Notes under the pieces: generated by a model
The model's input: only the letters and a program-made list of their open reading frames with translations
Databases searched by the model: none
Told to the model about the DNA's origin: nothing
In this document: in pieces, positions 18,996 through 27,159 of the stretch
How the letters are laid out: the number at the start of each line of letters is the position of its first letter
Position numbering within the stretch: position 1 is the first letter of the stretch
NCBI GenBank assembly: GCA_039925145.1
Contig: JBDSZL010000084.1
Span: 1 to 64,000 of the forward strand
DNA length: 64,000 nucleotides
Direction of reading: 5' to 3'
From: JBDSZL01 sp039925145
Lineage (GTDB): Bacteria; Acidobacteriota; Vicinamibacteria; Vicinamibacterales; SCN-69-37
Position numbers and translations under genes: made by a program

Positions 18996-20915
18996 TCAGC
19001 CGATTGACCAGACGGGGTGCGGCGAGGACTTACCGAAGTCGAGATTTTCGGTCAGGCGGATCGCGTCGTGTTCGAATGTTTGCGCATACAGCGCGATTCG
19101 TTCCCGAGCGGTTGCGAGGCTCGGCGCCCCGAGTGTGATGTTCAGCAGATCCACGTACCAAGGCAGCTTCAGGCGCTGAGACACGTAGGTCTCGACAATT
19201 TCGCGCGCAATCGGCAGGGTGGTCGTTTTCGAGTCGTCGTGTACGTCGCGGCTGTCGGCCTGCTGCAGCTTCTCGTACTCTTCGGCGATGAGCCGCACGC
19301 AGAGCTCATGCGTGAACGGGTCGCCTGCACGTGCGCCAACGCCACCGTCGTCGCCGGTGATCCGCCCCTGTTTGTGGACCCATTCCCAGAGGATGCTCAG
19401 CCTGATTTCACCCGTCGCCATGTCCTCCATCAGGTAGAGCACATCATCGTTTCCGAACGAGTCGGCCGGCTTCAGCGCGGCGGCCTGAAAGCCCCGACCA
19501 AAGGCGTTGCCGTACTGCATGGCGACGCTGATCAGGTCGCGGGCGCCGCGAATCGTGCGGGGCCCTGGCTCGAGCAGGAAGAGCGCGTCGGCATCCGAAG
19601 CTTCGTAGGTGAGCGGCGGGAACGCGCGACCGAGCTGGTTTGCGGCGCCGACCTTCTCCCAGACAGGTCGGACAATATGCACCATCTTCCAGTGGGCGAC
19701 CCATTTGCCGCTGGCGCCCTCCCGCTGTTCCCGCTCGGCGCCGGCCACCGCGCGCGCCATGCCCGCCTCTACCCCGGCCGGAGAACCGACGGGGATGTTC
19801 GGCTCCATGCCGCCTTGCCAGAGCGCACAGCGTCCGTGTCGATCGGGCGTGTTGACTGCCCGGCGCACGCGGTCCTCATAGACGCGCATGTAGCCGTAGG
19901 TCATGGTGATCGCGTCGATGTTCGGGTTGATCACGGCGGGATCCCACGCCGCGGCATCGGAGACGCTGTTGATGTAGTCCCAGCGCCCCGTGTTGAATCC
20001 GACGAAGTGCGGACCGAGCGCCGCGCGAATTTCCATGAGCTGGAAGGAGGCCTCGACCTGCTCGATCAGGACGTAGGTCTTGACCGTGCCACGGCTCAGG
20101 CCAAGATGGCGCTCGAGCGCATCGATCATGTCGTTCCACAGGGCGGCTTCCTCGGCCGTCTGGATCTTCGGCAGATACAGCACGACACTCCGACCCTCCC
20201 CGCGAAGCGTCTGGTGGTTGTGCACGACATAAATGGCCAGGTCGACGATCGACGCCGAGAGCTCCGCGCCATTGTCGTGGCGCAAATGTCGATCGGCCAG
20301 GTGCAGCCCTCGCGCGCGAAAGATGCGGGTCGTGAATGCGAGTTGCGCCCGCCAGTCGTGGACGATGGTCCGGCCCAGGAACGCGCGGCCCCACTCGTTC
20401 ATCTCATGTGAGACGGCTTCGGCCGTCCTCAGGAACACATCGGTGCCCGCAAACGCGAGCTTCAGGTTGCGCTGGTTGTCGAGCGACATGCTGTCGACCT
20501 GACCGAGGGCATCTTCGCCGTCGAACATCCAGCCGTCGGCCCCTGAGAGCAGGGCATACGCCACGTTCCTGATGCTCTCGGGCGTAGCGGCACGGGGCCT
20601 TGCGGCGGGCCCGGTACCCTGGATCCACTGGCGGGAGAGATCCGCGGGAATGTCGGCACCTTCGAAGGATCCAGCTCTCGCGTCGCGCACGAGCAGTGTG
20701 GTGCGCCCAATGGTCGAGTCTGCCGGTAAGAACCCAATCCGCTCACCGTCCCGCTGGCGCCTTGCGCGCCGTTCGATTCTGGCGCGCATCAGGCCCCGGC
20801 GGGCGTCGTCGAACGGAGCGAGCGCCGAGATGGCGTCGAGCGCATCGGTCGTGAGCACGTCTCGATATGTCTCGAGCAGGTCGCCGCGCACCTGAATACT
20901 GCCAGCTGTGTGCAT
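18996..20915 (-). CDS. Malate synthase-like protein with IS66-derived C-terminus
   Basis: Malate synthase family (glyoxylate + acetyl-CoA to malate, glyoxylate shunt), similar to AceB-type enzymes. Landmarks: DGEDALGQVDSMSLDNQRNL, VVLYLPKIQTAEEAALWNDM and the strongly conserved HFVGFNTGRWDYINS. 639 aa is longer than E. coli AceB (533). The final 12 residues, after ...TENLDF, come from the inserted IS66 end; without it the frame would read GAC TTC GCA TAA, ending in DFA. The catalytic domain is intact and the tail change is probably tolerated. Start at 20915 ATG. Confidence 0.8.
   Translation of the reverse strand: MHTAGSIQVRGDLLETYRDVLTTDALDAISALAPFDDARRGLMRARIERRARRQRDGERIGFLPADSTIGRTTLLVRDARAGSFEGADIPADLSRQWIQGTGPAARPRAATPESIRNVAYALLSGADGWMFDGEDALGQVDSMSLDNQRNLKLAFAGTDVFLRTAEAVSHEMNEWGRAFLGRTIVHDWRAQLAFTTRIFRARGLHLADRHLRHDNGAELSASIVDLAIYVVHNHQTLRGEGRSVVLYLPKIQTAEEAALWNDMIDALERHLGLSRGTVKTYVLIEQVEASFQLMEIRAALGPHFVGFNTGRWDYINSVSDAAAWDPAVINPNIDAITMTYGYMRVYEDRVRRAVNTPDRHGRCALWQGGMEPNIPVGSPAGVEAGMARAVAGAEREQREGASGKWVAHWKMVHIVRPVWEKVGAANQLGRAFPPLTYEASDADALFLLEPGPRTIRGARDLISVAMQYGNAFGRGFQAAALKPADSFGNDDVLYLMEDMATGEIRLSILWEWVHKQGRITGDDGGVGARAGDPFTHELCVRLIAEEYEKLQQADSRDVHDDSKTTTLPIAREIVETYVSQRLKLPWYVDLLNITLGAPSLATARERIALYAQTFEHDAIRLTENLDFGKSSPHPVWSIG
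19034..19041. repeat. IS66 target-site duplication, right copy
   Basis: CGAAGTCG immediately outside the right end; matches the left copy exactly, which indicates simple insertion and no later rearrangement between the ends. Confidence 0.92.
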
Positions 20916-21127
20916 CGTGAGTCCCCCGAACGACGGTGACGATCGCCAAGCGATCCCGCGCGCTGGGCAACCAGATACGAGATGTCGGCAACCCTGGCGC
21001 GGGCAAGCTGCGGGTTCCCGGCGCCCCTATTCTGACTCGCGGACGGTTCAGGTCCCAACATTGCACTATCCACGAAGGCTGCCGGCACCCACGACGCAGA
21101 CATCGGCCGCGCCATCAGACGTCAACG

Positions 21128-21252
21128 GAAGTTTGCGCGGGTCTGAGCACTGCCTACCTGATCGCGAGGGCTGGGCAATCCGTCATCGTTCTCGAAGACG
21201 GGGAGATTGGGAGCGGCGAAACCGGCCGCACAACGGCGCACCTCGTGTACGC
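21128..21252 (+). pseudogene. Fragment of an FAD-dependent oxidoreductase
   Basis: The translated stretch VCAGLSTAYLIARAGQSVIVLEDGEIGSGETGRTTAH is the FAD-binding N-terminus of a DAO/glycine-oxidase-like enzyme. The GxGxxG-bearing residues just before it are missing and the coding similarity ends after about 40 residues, running into the 3' end of the opposite-strand RNase H gene. Of a normal ~400-500 aa enzyme only this piece is left. The remaining 20916-21274 region shows no other gene. Confidence 0.55.
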
Positions 21253-21274
21253 GCGATGGGCGGCCACGGGAATG

Positions 21275-22012
21275 TCACAGGTCGCCAGGCTCGACGCGCC
21301 AGTCGCGAAGAATCGCGAGCTCATCGGCTGGGTCCTTGGCCTTCTTGAACCGCGCCCCTGATTGCCCTTTGACGCGGCGCTCACACTCGGCCCATGTCGC
21401 GTGGCGCATCGGTTTGCCGTCGACCACACTCAGGTAGGAGTGCGGCGGCGTCCTGTCTTTGCGCGCCCCGCTCGGGCTCCTCTTCGGGACGGCCGTGTCG
21501 GAGGGAATGTCGAGAATGGCGATGGCGTAGCCGGCGAGATCGCCACGATAGAGCGTGACAGGCTCCTGCCGAGCCAGGCCATCGGCAATTTCGTCGACAC
21601 GCTCGTTGCCTGGAATGCCGATGTGGCCGCGCACGTAGTGCCACTCAATGCGGTCCTGGCCGCGCGCGACGACCAGCGCATGCATCTGTTCCCACAACTC
21701 CCGGTTCTGGACGTCGGCGCCCTCCATCGTCTTCCACCCACGGCGCCGCCACGACCAGATCCACTCGCGAATGCCTTTGATGACGTACGTCGAGTCGGTG
21801 TGCATGGCGACCGGCCCGTCCACGCTGTCGAGAAACTCCAGCGCCCTGATCGCGCCAGTCAACTCCATCTTGTTGTTCGTCGTGTGCGCCGCTCTGCCGC
21901 CCAGTTCGGTCACCTGGCCCTCGGGCGTGACGATGACGGCGCCCCAGCCGCCCGGGCCTGGATTGCCTTTCGTGGCCCCGTCGCAGAAGACGACGATCGG
22001 TTGTGTGCTCAC
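21275..22012 (-). CDS. rnhA: Ribonuclease HI with C-terminal hybrid-binding domain
   Basis: Cleaves RNA in RNA-DNA hybrids. Catalytic residues are all in place: D11 (FCDGATKGNPGPGG), E50 (NKMEL), D73 (HTDST), H130 and D140 (GNERVDEIADG). At 245 aa it exceeds the usual ~150: after residue about 192 comes SYLSVVDGKPMRHATWAECERRVKG...ARFKKAKD, a hybrid-binding (viroplasmin-like) domain, which in most RNases H sits at the N-terminus. A decayed second copy lies at 45149-45549. Confidence 0.92.
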   Translation of the reverse strand: MSTQPIVVFCDGATKGNPGPGGWGAVIVTPEGQVTELGGRAAHTTNNKMELTGAIRALEFLDSVDGPVAMHTDSTYVIKGIREWIWSWRRRGWKTMEGADVQNRELWEQMHALVVARGQDRIEWHYVRGHIGIPGNERVDEIADGLARQEPVTLYRGDLAGYAIAILDIPSDTAVPKRSPSGARKDRTPPHSYLSVVDGKPMRHATWAECERRVKGQSGARFKKAKDPADELAILRDWRVEPGDL

Positions 22013-22219
22013 GCGTGTTCTCCGTGGCTATTCAATCACGATGCGTGATCGGCCAAGAGCAACATCCCAGCACGACGATTCACGGCGGCGCGAAAGGCGG
22101 TCACGGCGTGGGCGTCCCAGCCCATATGAGCCACGCGAAAGAGGTGCGCGGCGCCCCGTTCGCGCCGACCACAAGGACGCGTGCAATTAGGTGCGCCATG
22201 CGGTACCAATGGTGGCGAC

Positions 22220-23104
22220 GTGCGCATCTCCTATTTTCACCCGCCCATGCCGTGGTGGGCGATCCTCAAGAAGACGGCGATTGAAATCGACGACGACAAC
22301 TGCCTCGGGCTGGCCGCGCAACTCGCGTTCTACGGCCTGATGGCGCTCTTTCCTGCGTTGCTGTTCCTGGTGGCGCTGCTCGGCTACCTACCAGTGGAGG
22401 GCGTGGCGCCAGGCCTGCTGGCGGCGCTGTCGCGAGTGGCTCCACGCGAGCTGACCACGATCGTGCGCGAGCAACTCGACCAGATCGCCACGGGCGGCCA
22501 GGCCGGCCTGTTGACCATTGGCATCCTCGGTGCGCTCTGGAGTAGCTCGGCCGGCATGGTGGCCATCATCGATGCGCTCAATCGCGCCTACGACGTCAGC
22601 GAGTGGCGGCCCTGGTGGAAGAGCCGACTTACCGCGATCGGCCTGACCGTCGCGGTTTCCATTTTCATCGTCCTGTCGTTCGTGCTGGTGCTCCTCGGGC
22701 CAGGGGCCGCCAATTGGGTGGCCCACTGGGTAGGCCTGGGCCCTGTCGTGACGCTCGTCTGGCCCTTCATCCGCTGGCCGCTGATGGTGGCGTGTGTCCT
22801 GGTGGGTGTCGACCTCGTGTATCACTTTGCCCCGAACCGGCGGGTGCAATGGACGTGGGTGACACCTGGTGCGCTCGTGGCGGTTGCGTTGTGGATTGCC
22901 GCGTCGTTCGGCTTCAAGTTCTACATCACCAGCGTCACCGATTACGCGGCCACGTATGGCACCATCGGCGGCGCAATCGTGACCCTGTTGTGGTTCTACG
23001 TCAGCGGCTTGACCGTCCTCGTCGGCGCGGAGCTCAACGGGACCATCGAACACGCCTGGGTCAATCCGCTCGCCGAAGCGCCCCCGCCGCTCCCGCCTCC
23101 CTGA
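22220..23104 (+). CDS. YihY/virulence factor BrkB family membrane protein
   Basis: Integral inner-membrane protein of unknown transport role. The GTG at 22220 precedes the N-terminal amphipathic stretch WAILKKTAIEIDDDNCLGLAAQLAFY; ATG 22247 is an alternative. About six membrane segments: FYGLMALFPALLFLVALLG, GLLTIGILGALWSSSAG, IGLTVAVSIFIVLSFVLVL, VWPFIRWPLMVACVLVG, PGALVAVALWIAASFGFKFY and IGGAIVTLLWFYVSGLTVLVGAEL. The final ...GAELNGTIEH and YGTIGGAI motifs are family signatures. Ends in a proline-rich tail, 10 nt from the convergent NHL gene. Confidence 0.88.
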   Translation: MRISYFHPPMPWWAILKKTAIEIDDDNCLGLAAQLAFYGLMALFPALLFLVALLGYLPVEGVAPGLLAALSRVAPRELTTIVREQLDQIATGGQAGLLTIGILGALWSSSAGMVAIIDALNRAYDVSEWRPWWKSRLTAIGLTVAVSIFIVLSFVLVLLGPGAANWVAHWVGLGPVVTLVWPFIRWPLMVACVLVGVDLVYHFAPNRRVQWTWVTPGALVAVALWIAASFGFKFYITSVTDYAATYGTIGGAIVTLLWFYVSGLTVLVGAELNGTIEHAWVNPLAEAPPPLPPP

Positions 23105-23113
23105 TCGCGGCGG

Positions 23114-24172
23114 TTATCGCTTTGCGAACTTTTCGATCTTGTGGCCGGTGGAATCAGCCACGTACACGTCTCCACTCGGCGCAACGGCCAGCATGTGCGC
23201 CTCGCCCATCTCGCCGACGCCGGTACCTTTCCGGCCCGCGAAGCCCAACACTTTGCCATCCCGATCGATCTTCATCATCTGACCGTCGGCGCCCGTGGCA
23301 ATCCAGAGCTGCTGGTCCTTGTCGATGAAGAGCCCACAGACCGGGTTCTCCATCTGGATGTCGCGCACCGGCGTGCCGTCTGCGCGGAAGACGCGGATGC
23401 GCATCACTTCGCGGTCGGCCACGTAGATCAGTCCGTCGCGATCGACTTCGATGGCATGTGGGTTGGAGCGGGTTCCTTCCTTGAACGCGAGACTCCAGGT
23501 GGTGATGAACGTGCCCGATCGATCGAAGCGGATGACGCGCGGATCGGGTCCTCCTGCTTCTCCCTGTGCAATGAACACATCGCCGTTCGGTGCAATCGCC
23601 ACATCGGACGGAATGTTGAACTGCTGGCGGGCGGCAGCGGCGTCGCCCGTGCCGACCACGCCTTTTGTACCGAGGGTCATCAGCACGTCGCCTTGCGGAC
23701 TGAGCTTGACGACCGTGTGGTCTCCGGAGTCGACGAGCCAGAGGTTGTCGGCCGCGTCGACGCGGACGCTGTGCGCGCGAGTGGCGGTGCCTTCGCGCAT
23801 CCCCCTCACGAATCTGCCGTTCTCGTCGAACTCGACGAGCGGGACAGCCATGCGGTGATACACGAAGACGTGCCCCTTGGAATTGACCGCAACCGACGCC
23901 ACGATCCCGTACGTCATGCCGGCCGGCAGCGGCAGCGCATTTGCCACGGCCACGTAGTCGAGGACGGGCGCGTCGGGGATATGGATGACGCGCGGCGTCC
24001 CGCCGCGTCCGCCTTGGCCACCCTGGGCGCCTCGGGCGGGCGTGGTGGGCTGCTGAGGCGTGGCGGCTTGCGGCGGGGCTTGCTCGGACGGGCCAGCCAT
24101 GCCGGCCATTGGTGCCGCCAGACAGACGGTGGTCGGGAGAAGAATGACGGCCGCAAGTCGAACAAGTCTCAT
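23114..24172 (-). CDS. Secreted NHL-repeat beta-propeller protein
   Basis: Six-bladed beta-propeller, likely periplasmic. Start chosen at the ATG at 24172, which opens a signal peptide (MRLVRLAAVILLPTTVCLAAP); an upstream start at 24223 is less likely. After a Pro/Gln/Gly-rich linker (about 31-65), NHL/YWTD-like blades repeat GHVFVY, DNLWLVDSGDH, NGDVFIAQGE, GLIYVADRE, QLWIATGADG and GDVYVADSTGH. The last ~30 residues are matched by a broken copy at 46438-46525. Ligand unknown. Confidence 0.8.
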   Translation of the reverse strand: MRLVRLAAVILLPTTVCLAAPMAGMAGPSEQAPPQAATPQQPTTPARGAQGGQGGRGGTPRVIHIPDAPVLDYVAVANALPLPAGMTYGIVASVAVNSKGHVFVYHRMAVPLVEFDENGRFVRGMREGTATRAHSVRVDAADNLWLVDSGDHTVVKLSPQGDVLMTLGTKGVVGTGDAAAARQQFNIPSDVAIAPNGDVFIAQGEAGGPDPRVIRFDRSGTFITTWSLAFKEGTRSNPHAIEVDRDGLIYVADREVMRIRVFRADGTPVRDIQMENPVCGLFIDKDQQLWIATGADGQMMKIDRDGKVLGFAGRKGTGVGEMGEAHMLAVAPSGDVYVADSTGHKIEKFAKR

Positions 24173-24248
24173 GAGGAGAGGGTATGGCAAGTCGTGGGTG
24201 ATGCCAACTCGAAGGCGGCACACAGACCGACAGGTCGTCTCCGTTGAT

Positions 24249-24277
24249 TTGAACAGGCCGGGCGGTTCGTCTATCTT
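24249..24277 (+). promoter_or_regulatory. Candidate sigma70 promoter of htpG
   Basis: TTGAAC at 24249-24254, 17-nt spacer, TATCTT at 24272-24277. The expected start of transcription falls on or next to the htpG ATG (24284), which would make the mRNA leaderless. AGAGG directly abuts the ATG, too close to serve as a normal ribosome site. Confidence 0.35.
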
Positions 24278-24283
24278 CAGAGG

Positions 24284-26218
24284 ATGACGGCGACATCAAC
24301 CAAGGAAACACTAGGCTTCCAGGCCGAGGTCAAGCAGCTCCTGCACCTGATGATTCACTCCTTGTACGGCAACAAGGAAATCTTCTTGCGAGAGCTCATC
24401 TCCAATGCGTCGGATGCCTGCGACAAGCTGCGGTTCGAAGGTGTCGCCGATGGCGCGCTGCTCGAGGGCGACGCCGATCTCGGGATTCGCGTGGGCTACG
24501 ACGCCGAGGCGCGGACGATCACCGTGTCAGACAACGGCATCGGCCTCTCGCGCCAGGAGGTCGTCGATCATATCGGCACCATCGCCAAGTCTGGCACGCG
24601 CGAGTTCTTCAGCCGGCTCACCTCGGATGCGGCGAAAGACGCGCAGCTCATCGGGCAGTTCGGCGTGGGCTTCTACTCCTCGTTCATCGTGGCCGATCGC
24701 GTGACCCTGCTCACGCGGCGGGCCGGCGCGCCTGCCGACGAGGGTGTTCGATGGGAGAGCACCGGAGAGGGCGACTACACGATCGAAGGCATCCACAAGG
24801 AGGCACGCGGCACCGACGTGGTTCTGCACCTGCGGCCCGAGGAAGACGAGCTGCTGTCTGGAACGCGACTCCGGGAGATTCTGCGTAAGTATTCGGATCA
24901 CATCACGTTCCCGATCGTGATGAAGAAGGAGCACTGGGATTCGACGAAGACTTCGCAGGTGGTCACCGATGACGACGAGCAGGTGAACCAGGCCTCTGCC
25001 CTGTGGGCGCGGCCCAAGGCGGAGATCACGCCGGCGCAGTACGAAGAGTTCTACAAGCACGTCGGTCACGATTTCGAGCCCCCGCTCGCGTGGACGCATG
25101 CGCGCGTCGAAGGCCGTCAGGAGTTCACCCAGCTGTTTTACATCCCGCGGCGCGCGCCTTTCGATCTGTGGGACCGCGATCACCGCCACGGCGTCAAGCT
25201 CTACGTCCGCCGCGTCTTCATCATGGACTCGGCCGAGCAGCTCCTGCCACCCTACCTACGATTCGTTCGTGGCATCGTCGATTCGAGCGATCTGCCGCTG
25301 AATGTCTCCCGCGAAATTCTGCAGCAGTCCTCGGACGTCGCGCAGATGCGCTCGGCATCCGTGAAGCGTGTGCTGAGTCTGCTCGAAGACCTCGCCGCAA
25401 ACCAGCCGGACAAGTACACGACCTTCTGGACGGAATTCGGTCGCGTCCTGAAGGAAGGGGTGGTCGACGACGCCGCGAATCGCGAGCGGATTGCCAAGCT
25501 GCTCCGTTTTGCCAGCACGCGGGCCGACAGTGCAGAGCAGACAGTCTCGCTGACCGACTACCTCGCCCGCATGCAGGCGGGCCAGGACGCGATCTACTAC
25601 GTGACGGCCGATGGCTTCGCCGCGGCGAAGAACAGCCCGCACCTGGAGGTGTTCAGGAAGCAGGCGGTCGAGGTGCTCCTTCTGAGCGATCGGGTCGACG
25701 AGTGGATGCTGTCCCAACTCACCGAATTCGAGGGTAAGAAACTGCAGTCCGTCACGCAGGGGGACCTGGATCTCAGCAAGCTCGGCGAGGCGCCATCCGC
25801 GAAGACGGAGGAGCAGAAGACCGACGAGTACAAGGATTTGCTGAAGCGGATGGAGGACGCGCTGAAGGACCAGGCCGGCCGCGTCCGTCTGACACACCGG
25901 CTCACCGATTCACCGGCATGCCTGGTCAGCGAGGAGCAGGGGATGAGCCGTCATTTGGAGCGCCTGCTCCGCGAGGCCGGACAGCCCGTGCCAGGCAGCA
26001 AGCCCGTGCTGGAGATCAATCCGGATCATCCGATCGTTCAACGCCTGAAGCAGGAAACCGATCCGGCGGTGTTCGACGACTGGAGCCACATCCTTTTCGA
26101 CCAGGCACTGCTCGCCGAAGGCGGCAACCTCGAAGACCCGGCGACGTTCGTCAAGCGTCTGAACAAGCTCACTCTGGCGCTGGCCGGCGGCGCTGCGCCG
26201 CGAATCTGGACGCCGTGA
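24284..26218 (+). CDS. htpG: Hsp90-family molecular chaperone HtpG
   Basis: Cytosolic ATP-dependent chaperone. N-terminal GHKL ATPase: E of FLRELISNASDACDKLR, D of VSDNGIGLS, and GQFGVGFYSSF. Middle domain shows LYVRRVFIMD and LPPYLRFVRGIVDSSDLPLNVSRE, with the catalytic Arg in LNVSRE; C-terminal dimerisation domain ends LALAGGAAPR. 644 aa, normal for HtpG. ATG 24284 gives the standard N-terminus. It stands alone, followed by a palindromic repeat block. Confidence 0.97.
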   Translation: MTATSTKETLGFQAEVKQLLHLMIHSLYGNKEIFLRELISNASDACDKLRFEGVADGALLEGDADLGIRVGYDAEARTITVSDNGIGLSRQEVVDHIGTIAKSGTREFFSRLTSDAAKDAQLIGQFGVGFYSSFIVADRVTLLTRRAGAPADEGVRWESTGEGDYTIEGIHKEARGTDVVLHLRPEEDELLSGTRLREILRKYSDHITFPIVMKKEHWDSTKTSQVVTDDDEQVNQASALWARPKAEITPAQYEEFYKHVGHDFEPPLAWTHARVEGRQEFTQLFYIPRRAPFDLWDRDHRHGVKLYVRRVFIMDSAEQLLPPYLRFVRGIVDSSDLPLNVSREILQQSSDVAQMRSASVKRVLSLLEDLAANQPDKYTTFWTEFGRVLKEGVVDDAANRERIAKLLRFASTRADSAEQTVSLTDYLARMQAGQDAIYYVTADGFAAAKNSPHLEVFRKQAVEVLLLSDRVDEWMLSQLTEFEGKKLQSVTQGDLDLSKLGEAPSAKTEEQKTDEYKDLLKRMEDALKDQAGRVRLTHRLTDSPACLVSEEQGMSRHLERLLREAGQPVPGSKPVLEINPDHPIVQRLKQETDPAVFDDWSHILFDQALLAEGGNLEDPATFVKRLNKLTLALAGGAAPRIWTP

Positions 26219-26221
26219 TCA

Positions 26222-26341
26222 GGAGACCGGGTCTCTTTCTGAAGTGCGCTTGGTAGGAGACCCGGTCTCTTGTGTCACCTTCGAAGAGACGGGTCTCTTT
26301 CTGGAGGGTACTTCACAGGAGACCCGGTCTCTTGTGTCACC
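26222..26341. repeat. Two tandem ~60-bp palindromic repeat units
   Basis: Each unit starts with (G)AGACCGGGTCTCTTTCT and ends with GGAGACCCGGTCTCTTGTGTC, so its two 13-bp ends are reverse complements of each other as well as being near-palindromes; each unit can fold into a long hairpin. Cores at 26223-26235, 26257-26269, 26286-26297 (one C missing) and 26319-26331. Lies between htpG and the convergent FHA gene, so it may also act as a bidirectional terminator. Same family as 62639-62860. Confidence 0.8.
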
Positions 26342-26349
26342 GCCGGATC

Positions 26350-27159
26350 TCACCGCAGCTTCGCTTCGATCTGGGCCTGACCGACGACGATGAGATCGCC
26401 GTCTTGTAAGAGGATGCCGCGACCGCGGGGGACTGGCAGGCCCCGGCCATTCCGCACGAGGGTGGTGGCCTGTCCGCTGCTCTCGTCGTGGAGTCTGTAT
26501 CGGCCAGTCTTGGCTTCTGGCTCGATGCGCGCATGACGTCGCGAAACGCTGAGGGCGAGATCGCTCCCGTCGTCGATGAAGGCGATGTGGTTCGTCCGTA
26601 TCAAGCGGTGACGGCTGTCGCGGACCTCGGTGCCCCTGCCAATCGCCACGGTTGTCCCTGTGGACGTACACCGCGGACGCTCGGCGCTGCCGTGCGCGAC
26701 CCTGAGCTCGAGCCTTGGTACCGGGGCAGGCGCCGCGGCGGGCACGCTGCTGCGCACGTAGTCGACGTGGAAGTCGCGCTGCGGCCACCGGTCTCCCGGT
26801 CTGGTGACGAAGCTGGTCTTGACGGGGAGGTCGGCCCCCGGAGCTCCTGCCTCCGCTAACCGCTCTCGAACTCGCTGATCCAAGGCGGGCGGTCCGTCGC
26901 ACAGGAGCTGGAGCCGCACTCGGTCCGAGTGCGACGGGGCGACCAACCGGATCCGGATCTGGGTGAAAGGCAGCACGCCTCGTCCGCCTGCCGTCGGCCG
27001 CAGGTCTCGCTCGATCAGATCGACAACCGCGTGCAGCGTTTCGAGTGGCTGCCGCCCGGTCGATCCCGTGAGCGTACGTGTCGCAGTCTCGACTTTCGCG
27101 GCAATCGCGGATTCAATCCGCGTGACGGTGCCGATCCACCTTCCAGGTTTTCTGGTCAT
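26350..27159 (-). CDS. FHA domain protein, last gene of the cell-wall signalling operon
   Basis: 269 aa. An N-terminal DUF3662-like region (about 15-125) is followed by a proline/alanine linker and an FHA domain that binds phosphothreonine. FHA residues visible: GR in TVAIGRGTEV, SRRH in LSVSRRHARIE, and VRNGRG in place of the usual TNG. Overlaps the RodA-PBP gene by 4 nt (27156-27159), so it is the last cistron. Likely reads the kinase phosphorylation state, as FhaA does in actinobacteria. Confidence 0.75.
   Translation of the reverse strand: MTRKPGRWIGTVTRIESAIAAKVETATRTLTGSTGRQPLETLHAVVDLIERDLRPTAGGRGVLPFTQIRIRLVAPSHSDRVRLQLLCDGPPALDQRVRERLAEAGAPGADLPVKTSFVTRPGDRWPQRDFHVDYVRSSVPAAAPAPVPRLELRVAHGSAERPRCTSTGTTVAIGRGTEVRDSRHRLIRTNHIAFIDDGSDLALSVSRRHARIEPEAKTGRYRLHDESSGQATTLVRNGRGLPVPRGRGILLQDGDLIVVGQAQIEAKLR

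Larger units (their letters stand above)
16677..19033 (-). mobile_element. Complete IS66-family insertion sequence
   Basis: 2357 bp, carrying tnpA, tnpB and tnpC in the classic order on the minus strand. Ends are imperfect inverted repeats beginning GTAAGTCCTCGCCG; the left end reads on as TGGCCCGTC and the right end as CACCCCGTC. The GTAA tip and the 8-bp flanking duplication CGAAGTCG at 16669-16676 and 19034-19041 both fit IS66. All three genes are intact, so the element may still be active. Its right end supplies the last codons of the malate synthase-like gene. Confidence 0.95.

Noticed and set aside
19017..20411. A 464-aa plus-strand gene
   Set aside because: Antisense to the malate synthase-like gene, which has clear conserved motifs.
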